Assembly: GCF_902459465.1 (NCBI RefSeq)
Contig: NC_047082.1
Span: 2,542,001-2,606,000, forward strand
DNA: 64,000 nt
Direction: 5' to 3'
Source of the DNA: Asterias rubens
Taxonomy: Eukaryota > Echinodermata > Asteroidea > Forcipulatida > Asteriidae
Shown: positions 1 to 11,866 of the stretch, one piece after another
How positions within the stretch are numbered: position 1 is the first letter of the stretch
Layout of the letters: each line of letters opens with the position of its first letter
Translations under genes and position numbers: made by a program
The notes under the pieces: generated by a model
What the model was told of the DNA's origin: nothing
Databases searched by the model: none
The model's input: the letters and a program-made list of their open reading frames with translations, nothing else

Positions 1-455
1 GGGGGTTCCCGATGGTGAGGTTGGGGTTGAGAGAAGGATGGGGTGGGTTGTAAGGGGTGGGGGTGGGGGTTTAGGGAGAGGTGAGATGGGTTTCTGAGGG
101 TCGGGATGGGGTTAAGAGAGAACTTAGGTTGAGGGAGAGGGTTGAGAGAGGGCTGAGGATGAGGATGGTGTTGAAAGAGGGATGAGTTGGGTTCCGGAGG
201 GTGAGGGTTGGGGTTGAGAGAGGGTTGAGATGGGTTCCTACGGATGAGGGTGGGGTTAAGAAAGGGATGAGGATGGGAAGGGGGTTGAGAGGGGGCTGAG
301 GATGAGTGATGGGCGTTGAGAGAGGTGTGGGATGGGTTCCTGTGGGTTATGGTAGGGGTTGAGAGGGATGAGATGGGGTTGTGTTGGTGAGGGTAAGGGG
401 TTGAGAGGGGGGTGACGTGGGTACCTGGAGGTGAGGGGTTGGGGTTGACACAGGG
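1..455. repeat. G-rich degenerate minisatellite
   Basis: The + strand is purine-rich and dominated by variants of GGGTTGAGAGAGGG, GATGAGGATGG and GGGTTCCTGAGGGT recurring every 50-65 bp. The block probably extends left of the window. Frequent GGG runs could form G-quadruplexes. No coding signal beyond chance open frames. Confidence 0.8.
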
Positions 456-683
456 GTGGGATGTTTCGGGTTGGAGAAAGTTAAGGGGGTTGTGTGCTTT
501 TTGAGAACATTGGGTTTCCATTGTATGTGGACTTGTGGCGACGGGTGGCTGAGGTTCATGTTGGGTAGAGCTTCATGGTGTGAGGTGAGGGGTGTTTATG
601 TTGCGAGGGGGTGTCGGTGTAGTGGGGCAGAAACCCTTTTGCTGGGAGATGAGGTTGGTGGTTTGATCCAGAATAATGAGTGT

Positions 684-1060
684 ACTTGACCATCAAACTG
701 GTTAAGACATACAACTTTGACCCATTAACTAAGTTAAGGAATGTTTGACCCTGAAACTGGTTTAGACGTAACAATTTTGTCCCATTAACTAAGTTATAAT
801 GAACGCCTTTGAACCTCAATCTTAGTTAGACGAAACAAGTTAAACCACAAACTTTGTTGTAATAAAGCGAATGTTTCCGATCCTCGAAATTGGGTCAGAC
901 GAAACCAGTTTGACCCAGAAACTTGGTTAGTGAATGCATTTGACCCACAAAATGGGTTCGACGAAACTGCAAGTTTGATTATAAAGAATATGTTTCAACT
1001 GATTTGGAAGGATCTAGGAAAGAACATTCTTGACCCACAGAACTTAACCCACAACGTAGG
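684..1060. repeat. Degenerate tandem repeat, period about 62-66 bp
   Basis: Units contain TTTGACCC, AAACTGGGTTAGACGAAAC and CCATTAACTAAGTTA, restarting near 686, 749, 809, 871 and 939. The copies are diverged, which suggests an old array. The stretch 1060-1740 that follows is unremarkable AT-rich DNA in which I see nothing else. Confidence 0.7.
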
Positions 1061-1744
1061 TTAATAGGTGAGTCTGTTGCACGCAATATACTTCCGGTTG
1101 ATATAGTCGACGTTTTTTTGATTGTCTTTTTCCATGGAAACCAGATATTGTTTGGTTTTTGTCTTGTCTTGGAGCATCAAGGAACTTGTCTCTTCAGAAA
1201 GGTTTACGTTGTTTCTAACAAGAGTGAAACAAAGTCTTATTATGATAGTGTTTGACGTAACAGGGTTTTAATTTGTATTAAAAAAACATTAGTTTCGTTT
1301 TGTTGGCCTTTGCTTTTGTGTGGTTTCCAGGGCACTAGGGTTTCGCATTGGTTTGTTTGATTGAAAACTGTTGGTGCAGGCATGTTAGGTCTTGTCGAGT
1401 GACGTTGGTTTAAAAACAAAACAAGCGATACTCTCTTGTCAATTATTGATTTGGAAATGTTAAAGGAGAGTCGGGAATTACGTTTAAATCAAACCCTTTT
1501 TGGTCGTAAATGACTTCAAACTAAATTTTTATTTTTGTGTAACAATTTTCTTAAATCATTTGTGGATAAAACTTGGAGGAATTCGGATGTTCACTGTTTG
1601 AGTCAAGTAAAGAGAACATCCCGATAATGAAAATGTAGGACTCAAACAGGAAATATACGTCTCCTTTCGTTAAGTGAGCATTTTAATTTGGATACCTTTG
1701 TGTCACGGTCAATTTCACTCAACGTCTTGTAGAAACAATGTTTA

Positions 1745-2012
1745 GTTGCCCGGCTAGGCTTCGCCGGTTTGTGGATTGGTTGCCCGGCTCGGCATGGCCG
1801 GTTTGGGACTCGAAGTCCCAGTGGCTAGGCATGGCCAGTTACGACCAGTTTGGGAGAAGGAAGTGGGTGTATTGCCCGGCTGGGCTTTGCCGGTTTTGGG
1901 GAAGTTCCATGTTGCCTGACTAGGCGTTGTTGGTTCCAGTGGATTAGTTGCCCTGCCCGGCTTGGCGTGGCCGGTTTGGGAGAAGCCCCAGTTGATCCGT
2001 TGCCCAGCCGGT
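1745..2012. repeat. GC-rich minisatellite (GCCCGGCTnGGC...GCCGGTTTGG units)
   Basis: About five imperfect units built on TGCCCGGCT, GGCATGGCCGG and TTTGGGA, with an internal inverted character (GCCCGGC against GCCGGTT). The GC content is well above the flanks. A 61-codon open frame through it has no recognisable product. Confidence 0.7.
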
Positions 2013-2649
2013 TATGGACAATTTAGAAGTCTCAATGAATTGGCGACCATCAGGAGCAAGTTCGAGCAGTGACCATTTTGTCGACCACTAGTCAATTTTC
2101 CATGGTTACCTACGCATGATGCAATACATCCGTTAGTCCGTCACTCCATGGAGGTAGAAATAAATCGATTTTGACCCAAGACAAAATATTGGGTTGACCA
2201 TCCGCTGTTTGGGGCACTCAATACAGCCATCACCGCGGCCGCGATCGATAGAAATAATCATGTGTTTTCAGAATGAAATTCGTTTTGGTTTTCCATGAAG
2301 GCCTCTCTTCTCTACTGCTGCTTAAAAGTCCTTGTATATTTCTTGGCACATTAACAAACTGCTTCTTCCTGGTTTGGGTTGGAAGGGGTCAATGACCGGA
2401 GGTAGAAGATGCCAGGTCGACGAACGTTAACAAGAGATGCTCAGATATCCACTAGCTATCTTGTAGTTCCAGGAAAAGGTTTTTTGTATAATTTGCACGC
2501 AGATGTGTTTCTGTATTGGTATTGACTGGAGGGGCAGTGTAACGTCGTATTGACTGGCTATCAGCTGTAGGAAGTCATTAGTTGCTAACGGATGTCAACA
2601 CGTTATCCTTCAACCGGGCTGATGTGTTATTCAAAACCATGATTTGGCA

Positions 2650-3361
2650 TGAAAGTAAATCTAGTTTGATATTGGACGTTGGACATTCACACAGCGAAAG
2701 TATAATTTTTATTATTGGACATTGAAAGAAACTGGACACTATTGGTAATTGTCAAATACCAGTCGTCTCACTTGGTGTATCTCAACAACTGCATAAAATA
2801 ACAAACCTGTGAAAATTTGAGCTCAATCGGTCATCGAACTTGCGAGATAAGAATGAAAGAATAAATACCCTTGTCACACGAAGTTGTGTGCGTTTAGATG
2901 GTTGATTTCCGGACCTCGAATTCTAAATCCAAGGTCTCGAAATCAAATTCAGAGGGAGCCGTTTCTCACAATGTTTTATACCATCAACCTCTCCCCATTA
3001 ATTGTCACCAAGTAAGGTTTTATGCTAATAATTATTTTGAGTAATTACCTATAGTGTCCACTGCCTTTATACTATACACCGAATGTCTATTTTTTGTTAT
3101 GACAGTAAAGTTAGTTTGATATTGGACGTTGTACATTCACATAGGTTTATACAGTGAATGTCTTCTTTGTGCTATGTTAGTTTGATATTGGACGTTGTAC
3201 ATTAATAGGTTCATACAACGATTGTCTATTTTTTATTTCGATATTCGCTGTATCAACCGTACGTGAATGTCCAATAACGATATAGCAAAGTAGAATATTA
3301 TTCGGTGTACAAACATATTTGAATGTCCAATGTCCGATATCAAACTAAAACTTTACTTTCA
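2650..3361. mobile_element. TIR element (TGAAAGTAAA...TAGTTTGATATTGGAC family), interrupted by a MITE
   Basis: The left end TGAAAGTAAATCTAGTTTGA is matched in inverted orientation by the right end at about 3334-3361 (GATATCAAACTAAAACTTTA then CTTTCA). Interior sub-repeats with GATATTGGACGTTGTACATT occur near 2672, 3118 and 3181. No transposase frame is visible, so it looks non-autonomous. A family-1 MITE sits inside it. Confidence 0.6.
2724..3069. mobile_element. MITE family 1 (TTAAAGGCA(C/G)TGGACACTATTGG), nested copy
   Basis: The copy runs from CTGGACACTATTGGTAATTG to the inverted end ATAGTGTCCACTGCCTTTA. Internal landmarks shared by the whole family are ACAAACCTGTGAAAATTTGA, CACACGAAGTTGTGTG and GAGGGAGCCGTTTCTCACAA. 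It lies inside the 2650-3361 element. Confidence 0.8.
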
Positions 3362-3560
3362 TATAACTGGTGGGAGCTTGCACATATCAAATTTGTTTTT
3401 GGGGAGGGTCGGAATGGTTAATTAATGCACCCCAATGGGCAGGATATTGTTTGACCCAAATTCAATTTAAGAGTCTACATCCAATTGGACGTTCAACCGC
3501 TCCCATAAATGAACCCCTTCTTATAAAAGAAAAGCAAATAAATATGTCTCCGTCCAAGCA

Positions 3561-3572
3561 CCCCCCCCCCCC
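3561..3572. repeat. Poly-C tract
   Basis: Homopolymer C run. Similar C or G tracts occur near 12291, 17650, 23701, 26813, 27601, 33441, 35111, 37436, 38776 and 42425, a recurrent feature of this window. These runs are prone to length error in assemblies. Confidence 0.75.
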
Positions 3573-4194
3573 GCAGACCTGACACAATCTTGATTGTTTC
3601 TCTCGTGAGTACAATAATAAGCCGAGGTATAATTGAACTGGATAGCTTTCCCCAACCACACTTAAAGACAACCATCATTCTGACTTCACAAATCAAATTC
3701 ACATCCCGTCCAATAAGTAACTAAGGGGGCAATCCTATTTGCGAACTGGTAAACAAGCTGTTCAGTTCAATATATTACAGGTGGAATCAGAGTCGACAGG
3801 TTGGCTAGACACGTCAGTCAAACACAGTTTTATTGATCGATTACTGTGGTTTTAAATTTTCGAACTCTGGTATTCGATTCTTTGTTGCACAGCAAGTTTG
3901 TATTTAAATGTAAACTTTAACTTAAAGCTGTCAAAAGTACCCCCTTTAAACCTGATGAAAAAAACTATTGCAAACTGATAAACAACCAATATGTTAATAT
4001 TGGCTTTAATGCAGACCATGCAGTATATTCGTTTAAAATTCAGTCGGCACGCTCAAAACGTATTATGTTGAGTACCATTCATGTACATGTATGTGATGTT
4101 TGAAGCTGCATGATGTGAAGGATAAGAATAAACTATCAATTAGTAAACTTGCGGGTACAACCATTTTATAATTCTCTTTTGAGGGAGTTTTGGC

Positions 4195-4310
4195 CCTGAA
4201 AAGAGCCGGTTTGGTCTTGACGTTTCAAACAGTGCTCTCCAAAGAGCTAAATTGGTATCGACGTTTCGAACAGCACTGTTCGAAACGTCGATACCAAAAC
4301 CAGCTCTTTT
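4195..4310. repeat. Fold-back palindrome with TCGACGTTTCGAACAG arms
   Basis: Arms 4254-4273 (GGTATCGACGTTTCGAACAG) and 4276-4295 are perfect 20-bp inverted copies around a 2-bp spacer. The match extends imperfectly to 4241-4310 (AAAGAGCT against AGCTCTTTT). A third, diverged unit lies just upstream at 4195-4240. It probably derives from a repeat carrying GTTTCGAC-type ends. Confidence 0.75.
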
Positions 4311-5339
4311 CAGAGCCAACACTCCCCACAGAAAGAATTATTACATCATGGTTGTACCCCCAAGTACACGTTAACTATTATTACTCTGATCATCTTCAAG
4401 AGAAAACCTGTCATACATTGTATACTTATTATACACCTTGTGGTATTCATCAGGAGGACCTGAATTCGACTCTGACTCTCGTACCGTATTTGACGATGTA
4501 ATCGATACCGTCTCCAGCCACCACATTCCCTGTCTGTTGATCCCCGTCAGGTGCGGTATCTGACCTGTCACCGGATATTCGACCCTAATCACAGGTGAGT
4601 CTCATAATCGAGTCTTGGGTGTGTCACCAAACCTCGAGACAAGACAGGTAGTTAAGGGTGTCTAGTGACCGCCAAGCCACGGCCGGACCGGGCTGACCAA
4701 ATCCCGGTTATAGTCCTAAATACAGAATATAGTCCCGCTGAACCATGGATGCTGAACTTGAAGTTAGACAGATAACCCCCAACCCACTCCCCTCCCAGTC
4801 TAGACGGTCATTGACTGGCGATCCTAGACCCAATCTCCTGTTTGTAGACCGTTTAACATTCAAAACACAACATGTAACACCTTTAAATCTATAGACATGT
4901 AAACACTGCCATTAATTTGACATTGATTGACGGTTGTTCCTAAACTTGAATCCGTTATCATTATCTCATCGCTTTCCTGTCCACAATTAATTTATCCGAA
5001 GGATTCAGATTTGCAATCCTCAAAAAAGTTTGTTTAAGGTGTCCCTTTTTGAATCGATTTAGAAAAGAGAAGAAAAAACATTGAAATGCATAACGGCCCT
5101 GGCATTCTTAATGTTCAGAAAAAAAACAATGATTAGCTGTTATCTTCCCACTCCAATCCAAGTCTCCATGTAGTGTTGTTCCTCACATATCGAAAGATTT
5201 TCTGTTCTTAACCAATAAGATTTTCGTGCCAGCTCTTTTGAGTGATCTGAGGGAAAGTTCTGGGTCAAAAAGCATTTATGGACCAAGGCATCGCCCTCTT
5301 GTCATTGGGGAATCTGTATAGTGTAGGCCAATCTCTATT

Positions 5340-5730
5340 TTTAAGTAACTCGAGGTGTATCCGTGATAACGGTGCAACAAATCGTAATTATTGTTGTAAG
5401 TGTAGGCATATCCATATTAACGTTGCAACAAATCATTATGGATAAAAGTGAATCATCAAATCGTCACGGTTGAAAGTGTATCCGTAATAACAGTGCAACA
5501 AATCGACGGTGTAAGAGTCGTAACGTTTGAAAGTGATTCCGTTTGTAACGGTGCAACAATTCGCAATGGTTGAAAGCGCGCTATAACGGTGCAAAAGTCG
5601 TAATGGTTAAAAGTGTTTCCGTTTATAACGGTGCAACAATTCGTAATGGGTGAAAGTCCGTAAAAGCCGTGCACTAACGGTTGAAAGTGTATCCGTAAAT
5701 AACGGTTCAGCAAACTGTTAGTTATGGTTG
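5340..5730. repeat. Degenerate tandem repeat, period about 60 bp
   Basis: Units combine GTGTATCCGT, ATAACGGTGCAACAA and TCGTAATGGTTGAAAG. About seven copies of differing length are present. The strand asymmetry leaves an 85-codon open frame on the minus strand, which I take as a repeat artefact. Confidence 0.75.
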
Positions 5731-5892
5731 AAAGTACGTAATAATGGAAGGGGTTCCGTTAAGGAATATTCCCTATATTAATTTGAGTCAGCAACGCCGT
5801 GATTGAGTGAGTGAGTAATCTGAATGATTGCTGATCTTAAATTAAACGTGGATGCAAAATATTAAAACTAATTAGAATCCCTAATATTTGAT

Positions 5893-6028
5893 TACAGACA
5901 CTGGACACAAGTATTTTCACTTGGTTATCCACACATAATAGGCCTACGTTTCCATTGCTCGCTACCAAGTAAGTTTTTAATGCTAACATTTTTTTGGAGT
6001 AATTACCAATAGTGTTCAGTGCATTTAA
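5893..6028. mobile_element. MITE family 1, internally deleted copy
   Basis: Starts at ACACTGGACACAAGTA and ends at ACCAATAGTGTTCAGTGCAT. About 250 bp of the usual centre is missing. Confidence 0.55.
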
Positions 6029-6857
6029 GTTCGTTGGTCCACGGTAATCAAACTAAACAGTTAAAACCATTTGTTTAAGTAATTGCTAAACACAATGTAT
6101 CATTAGACCGATGTCGCGGTATTGGCATGATCAGTCTAGCGATGCTTTCAGGGGGAAGTTCGAACTAAGGACACAATAAAGTGAAGCGAGCGAGGCCAAA
6201 ATTGTTTTGGCCGTTTTTCTTCGGGGGTTAGCCCTCGCCTGAGGCCGAGTACCTACGCCCTTCCCAGCCGAATTCGCACCCCTTAATTCATTGCAGAGAG
6301 ACCCGGTCTCCAGGCGGATATTCCTCGTTCAAACTGCTACCTGTAATTATCTCGACTGGTAATTACAATGACAAAGGAGGGGTGTGATGGGGTCATATTT
6401 AGGGGGTCAAGGGAGACTGTTTTTGGGGGGTCCCACCCTCTACCCCGGTCGGTACATAATTCATTAGAGTCTTCTTTTTTCCATCTTGTTTAAAATATTT
6501 TTTTGTGAGTTTATGAAACAGGATGTTTATCGTATATGGATAATTATTCCCCCATAGGACCTAAAGGTTGTTTTAAAGATTGAATCAATAAATAACTCAT
6601 CGGATTATGAGCATTTGTTTGCTATGGTCAAAATTGTTCACATATTTTCGGTTTTGGGAAAAAAGTTGTGAAAAACTTTTTAGGGAAGGTGCTTTTTGAA
6701 AGGCGGATGTAAACTCTGTAGGACATTGACAGTCTCTCTTTTGCTTTCTAAACTTCAGTTCAAAAAAAAATCTGCACTCTGGCAAAAAGAAAGAGGCACC
6801 ACTCAGTTTCTTGAACAACTGCTAGATTTGTACTTGAGGGTGAAGAAGATAGCTGCC

Positions 6858-7190
6858 GCCGATTTCACAAGACGCAAGTTAAATCCTATCTCTAGTAAGG
6901 ACGAGTATAGGATGAATTCAATGCGTCCTAACGTCTAAGGATACGGAACTTAACTCGTCCTGCCGTCGATTTCACAAAGAGTTAGGACTCGTCTTCTCTC
7001 GAGTTAGGACGAGTAACTCGTCCTAACTTAGGATTAATCTTAAGGTCTGCATGCTACAGTGCAGGGTTGGGACTCGTCCTAAGTCCTAAGATTAGTCTTA
7101 AGTTGGGAAGAGTTTTGTGAAATCGACGGCTGAAGTCCTAAATCCTAAGACTCATCTTAATTAAGGAAGAGTTTGGAGAAATCGACAGCA
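6858..7190. mobile_element. MITE family 3 (GATTTCACAAAGAGTTAGGACT), two copies, one inside the other
   Basis: The outer copy starts GCCGATTTCACAAGACGCAA and ends GAGAAATCGACAGCA. The inner copy (about 6962-7131) starts GTCGATTTCACAAAGAGTTA and ends GTTTTGTGAAATCGACGGC. Both consist mainly of short inverted CCTAACTTAGGA-type blocks. Confidence 0.7.
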
Positions 7191-7224
7191 GGCCTGATAT
7201 GCATGATTCGTTGTTGAAACGGCA

Positions 7225-7310
7225 AAGGGCACCAAGGCATTTTCTTCTCGGTAAAGGGCATGCCCAATCGCCTTCGTTGCCTCCGTGAAGTATCAGAGGT
7301 TAGGCTACTA
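7225..7310. repeat. Dispersed repeat fragment (GGGCACCAAGGCATT)
   Basis: AAGGGCACCAAGGCATTTTC followed by CCTCCGTGAAGTA. The same words recur at 34540-34695, and a diverged form at 48340-48475, so this is a dispersed family of unknown type. Confidence 0.5.
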
Positions 7311-7726
7311 GAAGTTCTTATCAGTTGGACACGCACAGTTTCAGTGAGGTATAGTCACAAAAAGTGACGAATTGCAATCAATCAATGCGAATTAATTATC
7401 GGGAAGTCATCCTCAATAGAATATTTCCTAAAAACCTTGTCCTTTTTCTTCTATCCCAGTGCAATAACCATGTGCTTTGCTTGTTAAAAGTTTATACCTA
7501 CATTGTCCTACATGAGTTCCACATTGGCTCATTCCAATCTGCTAAGCACACTCAAGTTTGCTTAGCGGGCACAGGGTACCAGCTCAGTGTGCGTTGTCCG
7601 GACGGATCTGTGGACGAAGGTACAGCATACATGAACCTATCTAAGAAAATTTACACCAGTGTACCATAAAACCATGGTCCCAAATTCATACAGCTGATTT
7701 AATACAAAAAGTTGATTAGCAAAACA

Positions 7727-8025
7727 AAATTTTCCTTAAATACTACGTCTCCTGCATGTACGTCTCCTGCATGTATACATGCAGGAGACGTAGTGTTTAA
7801 GGAAAATTTTGTCTTGCTAGAATGTGTGGCTGGTATCCTGCTCATTTCTGCTCAGCAAACACATTGTTAAGCAATGTATGCTCTATGAAAATCCTTAAAT
7901 ATTCTCTGCTAAGCAGAATGAGCAGGATACCAGTCACGTATTATACAAGTGACATGGTGGTTTGGCTGGTAACCTTATTCTGGTAAGGATAATTTTGTTA
8001 TGCTTAGCTCTATGAAATTAGGCCC
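7727..8025. mobile_element. Palindromic repeat followed by a rearranged MITE family 2 copy
   Basis: 7727-7811 folds back on itself: ATTTTCCTTAAATACTACGT against ACGTAGTGTTTAAGGAAAAT, with the word TACGTCTCCTGCATG duplicated on the left arm. Family-2 landmarks follow: GCTGGTATCCTGCTCATTTC, GCTAAGCAGAATGAGCAGGA, GACATGGTGGTTTGGCTGGT and the end CTCTATGAAATTAGGCCC. Confidence 0.6.
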
Positions 8026-8205
8026 TTTTATCTGAATGAGGTTCGTGCGGGCATGATGTACATATTATAAAATCCCTCATTAAACGAAGCGGCTGATTGC
8101 CTCAAAAAACCTTCATCTACATTACAGGATGGCCTTGCGTTTTATATACAGTACCCTGGTTGATAGAAAAGCATGTCACGACATGTCTCTGGATGCTTTC
8201 CATCA

Positions 8206-8380
8206 TTAAAGGCACTGAACACTTTGGGTAATTACTCCAAACAACTAGTAGCATAAAAACCTACTTGGTAAACGATCGAGCAATGGAGAGCTGCTGATGT
8301 ATTGTGAGAACGGCTCCCTCTGAAGTAACGTAGTTTTTTTGAGAAAGAGGTAATTCCTCACTCGGAGTTTGAAAGAGACT
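8206..8380. mobile_element. MITE family 1, right-truncated copy
   Basis: Starts TTAAAGGCACTGAACACTTT and carries CTTGGTAAACGATCGAGCAA and GGCTCCCTCTGAAGTAACGT. The inverted right end is not found downstream. Confidence 0.65.
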
Positions 8381-9227
8381 TCAGGTCAGAACAACGTAAC
8401 GACAAGTTACATGGAGAAAGGGTGTGGGCAAAGAATGTGTATAATTGTGTTTTATGACGACTTCGTAGACACTCAAGTTAGATTGGTTTGTCAGGTATCA
8501 TTTTGGAATGTTAACTTCTGCATGGGAAATTGAAAATCAATCAATGAATCAGAGGGAATTTAAATGTGGCGCCAAAATCAACCAAAGTTGTTCAAAGGCG
8601 CTCAAGACAGTTAGATGAAATTAATTTTGATACACTTGTTGGAATAGAAAACATTTTTGAGGAGTTTCTTGAAAATGTGAACAGTGTTAGCATCCTTGAT
8701 GTGGTTAGGGAAAGTGTTTCATTTTGGGGGTCCAAAACAGGAGAGTGAGCGATCTGCAAACGACACAGCATGGGGTTCTGGGCACGATAAACTGATGGGA
8801 AGACGTGGATGATCTAAGCTGTCTGCTTTGTGGAAAACGTTGACACTGAGCTTTTTCTAGCAACATGCCGTATGTTTTGTCGGGAGTCATTTTATTGCCT
8901 GATGCATTTAGTTCTGTTCACCTTGAAAAAGTACTTTTGAAGAAGTACTTTTGAAACAAGCACTTTGGAAAAAAAAAAGTTTATGTTACTGAACTCTAAA
9001 AATTCAGGCTCAAAATTGATCCGGATCCAGGTTCCTTGAGGCCTAATGGGTCAGTATAACTAGCTAGGAATATGTACGAATGATCCCTAAATGGCTAAAT
9101 GTTTCTAAGATTCGGAGTTAACATCTGACTTCTGTCCATTTTCTGGGTCAGCTTGACTCAGATATGGGTCAGGTCCACTGGGATCTGGATCAATTCTGAC
9201 CGGGTACTTGCAGTTGTTGAAGAGGAG

Positions 9228-9515
9228 CGTAGGGCCTTCTTGCAGGCACACGATTATTTCCTGCTGACGTCTTCTTGCAAGCACACGGCTATTTCCTGCT
9301 GATGTCTTCTTGCAAGCACACGACTGTTTCATGCCCATGTGTTCTTGTTCTTGCGAGCATACGACTATTTTCTGCTGATGTCTTCTTGCAAGATTAAGAC
9401 TATCTCTGCTGCTGTCTTCTTGCAACCCACGGCTATTTCATGTCTACGTCTTCTTGCAAGCACACGGCGATTTTCTGCTGATGTCTTAATGCAAGCACAC
9501 GGCTATTTCATGACA
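9228..9515. repeat. Minisatellite, unit about 39 bp
   Basis: Repeats of CTTCTTGCAAGCACACG plus GCTATTTCCTGCTGATGT, about seven units with good conservation. A 106-codon open frame on the minus strand is a product of the array. The stretch 9,540-11,030 downstream is AT-rich and holds nothing I recognise. Confidence 0.85.
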
Positions 9516-11195
9516 ATGATCAATCGAATGGACTGTTGACAGTCACGTATTTAGCAGTACGGTAAATAAACCCACCCACAGTCCCTGATAGGTTGCATTC
9601 GGTGATAAATTATTGAGTGAATTAAGTTTAAAGGTCGCTAAAGGTTTCAGGATCTTGGCACCTGCTTTTATATATCTGTACGTGGCCTTACGCACGTAAG
9701 CCTAAAATATGGATCAAATATCAAGATTTCATATTTTCCTGCCAAAATATGAAAAAAATTGTCATGGTTGATCGAGTTGATATTTATAACTCATTGTACT
9801 ATGTTTTGACAACTGTCCAAGCAAATGAAATATGGTTTTCAAAGGTTCATTCTGTTTATTGTTTTGTTGTTTGATGATGTTTGGTCAAATTTAGGGAAAA
9901 CCCTGCCATCTTAGTACACATACTAATTTTTCAGGCCACAAATAACAAATAATAATATCACTGTGGCCACTGCTGTCCAACCTCAAGAAAGCATGAAATT
10001 GTTGTGTTTATTCATATTTTAAAATTAATTAACTATAAAAGCCTTCTATTTAGTGTGAGATTAATGGCTTACATTTTGTTATTAAAAATAATGACAAATT
10101 GAATAGAAGAAAACAAAAGCGTTTTGGAGCTCAGAGACGGCTCAGGTATAAACTATAATAAATTATTTGTCAAGCTTGATTGCCTTTTTATGGCGTCCCC
10201 AGCACGGAGCTCATTTTCTCCCAGGTACGTGTTTAATAAGCCTGTGCAAAAATCAAATCTAAGGCCATTTAGTTCATCGGTCGTAAATAACGATGAGCCA
10301 ATCTTTCTCGATTTGTTCTTATAAAAAAAAATTGCCGTGGACTTTTTCTTCTCCTTCTTCTGTGTGAGTCATGGCTCACTATTTCTCCCAGGGTAGTTGA
10401 GAAATCAACCTGCAAAATCCCCAGGGGCCTCCTTATATGAGAAACCAAACTGCGAAATCCCCAGGGACCTCCTTATTTGTACAATGGGATCAGCACGTGC
10501 GTGATCAACAGGTGAGGCTGGTACTCGTGTCAACTATTGTTAAGGCTGAACGCTTATTTCGGTATGGTTGGCTGGAAACCAGTTGTTTAGGTTAGAACAG
10601 GTGTTGGTGTTTCTGGAGTGACGCATTTTTTGTGTGAACTCAATACTTTTTTTCCTTCGGTTTGTATTGCCCTGCGATATAAACATTATCTAACCCATAC
10701 CACTCAGTAACAATTTACATCAAAGTGTAGATGGTTTTCTTCTCTTGTTTGAAGTTCGTGAGTCAGTTATCTTGTGGTAATGTGCTGGAGAATCTTGGGC
10801 AAGAGTTACATATTAGGTTGACTTGAGAACAAAAGAAGTTCACACTATATAGGGACTTGAAACATTATGCTTTGTATGGCCTCAGTGGTACACCCATTAG
10901 GTAACCAATAATTGTACATCTTCGGCTTATATGGATGCAATTGGAGTTCGATTTTGATTTCATGAGTCAGTTCTCTTGTGGTGGAAACTCGCCATGTATC
11001 GTTAAGTGAGTCTCTGTGATGCCAGGCATACCCGAAAACTGGTTTAGTAATAGTATGTGATTTTAGCTGGGATTCTGCGTCAGTTTTGACCGATTTACCC
11101 GGATGACAGATTCCGGGTCACAATGATCCAGAAATTGGTCAAGATCTGTAATTGGGTCAGTTGTGATCCGGGATCAGTTTGTGATTCCGGATCAG

Positions 11196-11328
11196 GGGTA
11201 GATTTCACAAAGAGTTAGGACTAGTCCTATGAGATATTAAAAACTTAAGACTGGTCCTAATTAAGGACGAATAAATTGTCTTAACTCGAGATAACACTAG
11301 TTCTAACTCTTTGTGAAATTCATCCCTG
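11196..11328. mobile_element. MITE family 3 copy
   Basis: Starts GGTAGATTTCACAAAGAGTT and ends TCTTTGTGAAATTCATCCC, with inverted internal blocks. The preceding 150 bp (11,040-11,195) is a short run of GATCCGGGTCA-like words. Confidence 0.75.
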
Positions 11329-11665
11329 AATCACCAATTGCGTTCAATGACAACATAAATTGTTATAGGGTTGTCCTGTTTCCTTGTAATATGAACGGAT
11401 AGTTTAAGGTTGCTAACTTGATGGTATATGTGTGTCAGTGGGTCAAGGTGACTTTGCTTTATATAAATTGGCAAGCCGCCATGGAAACGTAGGTAAATAC
11501 AGTGCATTTTGTTAAAGTGAACGTTTTTCAAGAAAACGACAACACGTGGATATTACACAATGGGTTGTTGTTCTCCTTTGCTGATATTGAAATGTACACA
11601 AAGCTAAAGGGGAATTCTATAATAAAATAGATGGAAATTCGCATAAGGGATAACGAATTTTGTTT

Positions 11666-11866
11666 TTGTTTACCCATATACAGCGATGTGTGTTATCACT
11701 GTATACTCAGTACTTTCCTGAGCTCTGTAGTAGAAGTGAGCAGGATACCAATCGAACATATCACATGTGACATGGTAGTTTGACTGGTAACCGTATTATA
11801 GTAAGCAACATTTTGTTGTGCTCAGCCACTTTTTTCTGCTTAAGCAGCTCTATGAAATTGGGCACT
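11666..11866. mobile_element. SINE-2 fragment (minus) next to a partial MITE family 2
   Basis: 11666-11727 matches the 3' part of SINE-2 in reverse (ATACAGCGATGTGTGTTATC, ACTGTATACTCAGTACTTTC). 11735-11866 carries GAGCAGGATACCAATCGAAC, GACATGGTAGTTTGACTGGT and the family-2 end GCAGCTCTATGAAATTGGGC. Confidence 0.6.

Noticed and set aside
8566..8748. 60-codon open frame with a protein-like composition (VQRRSRQLDEINFDTL)
   Set aside because: It begins with GTG, not ATG, is short, and I recognise no family. It could be an exon or transposon scrap, but nothing around it supports that.
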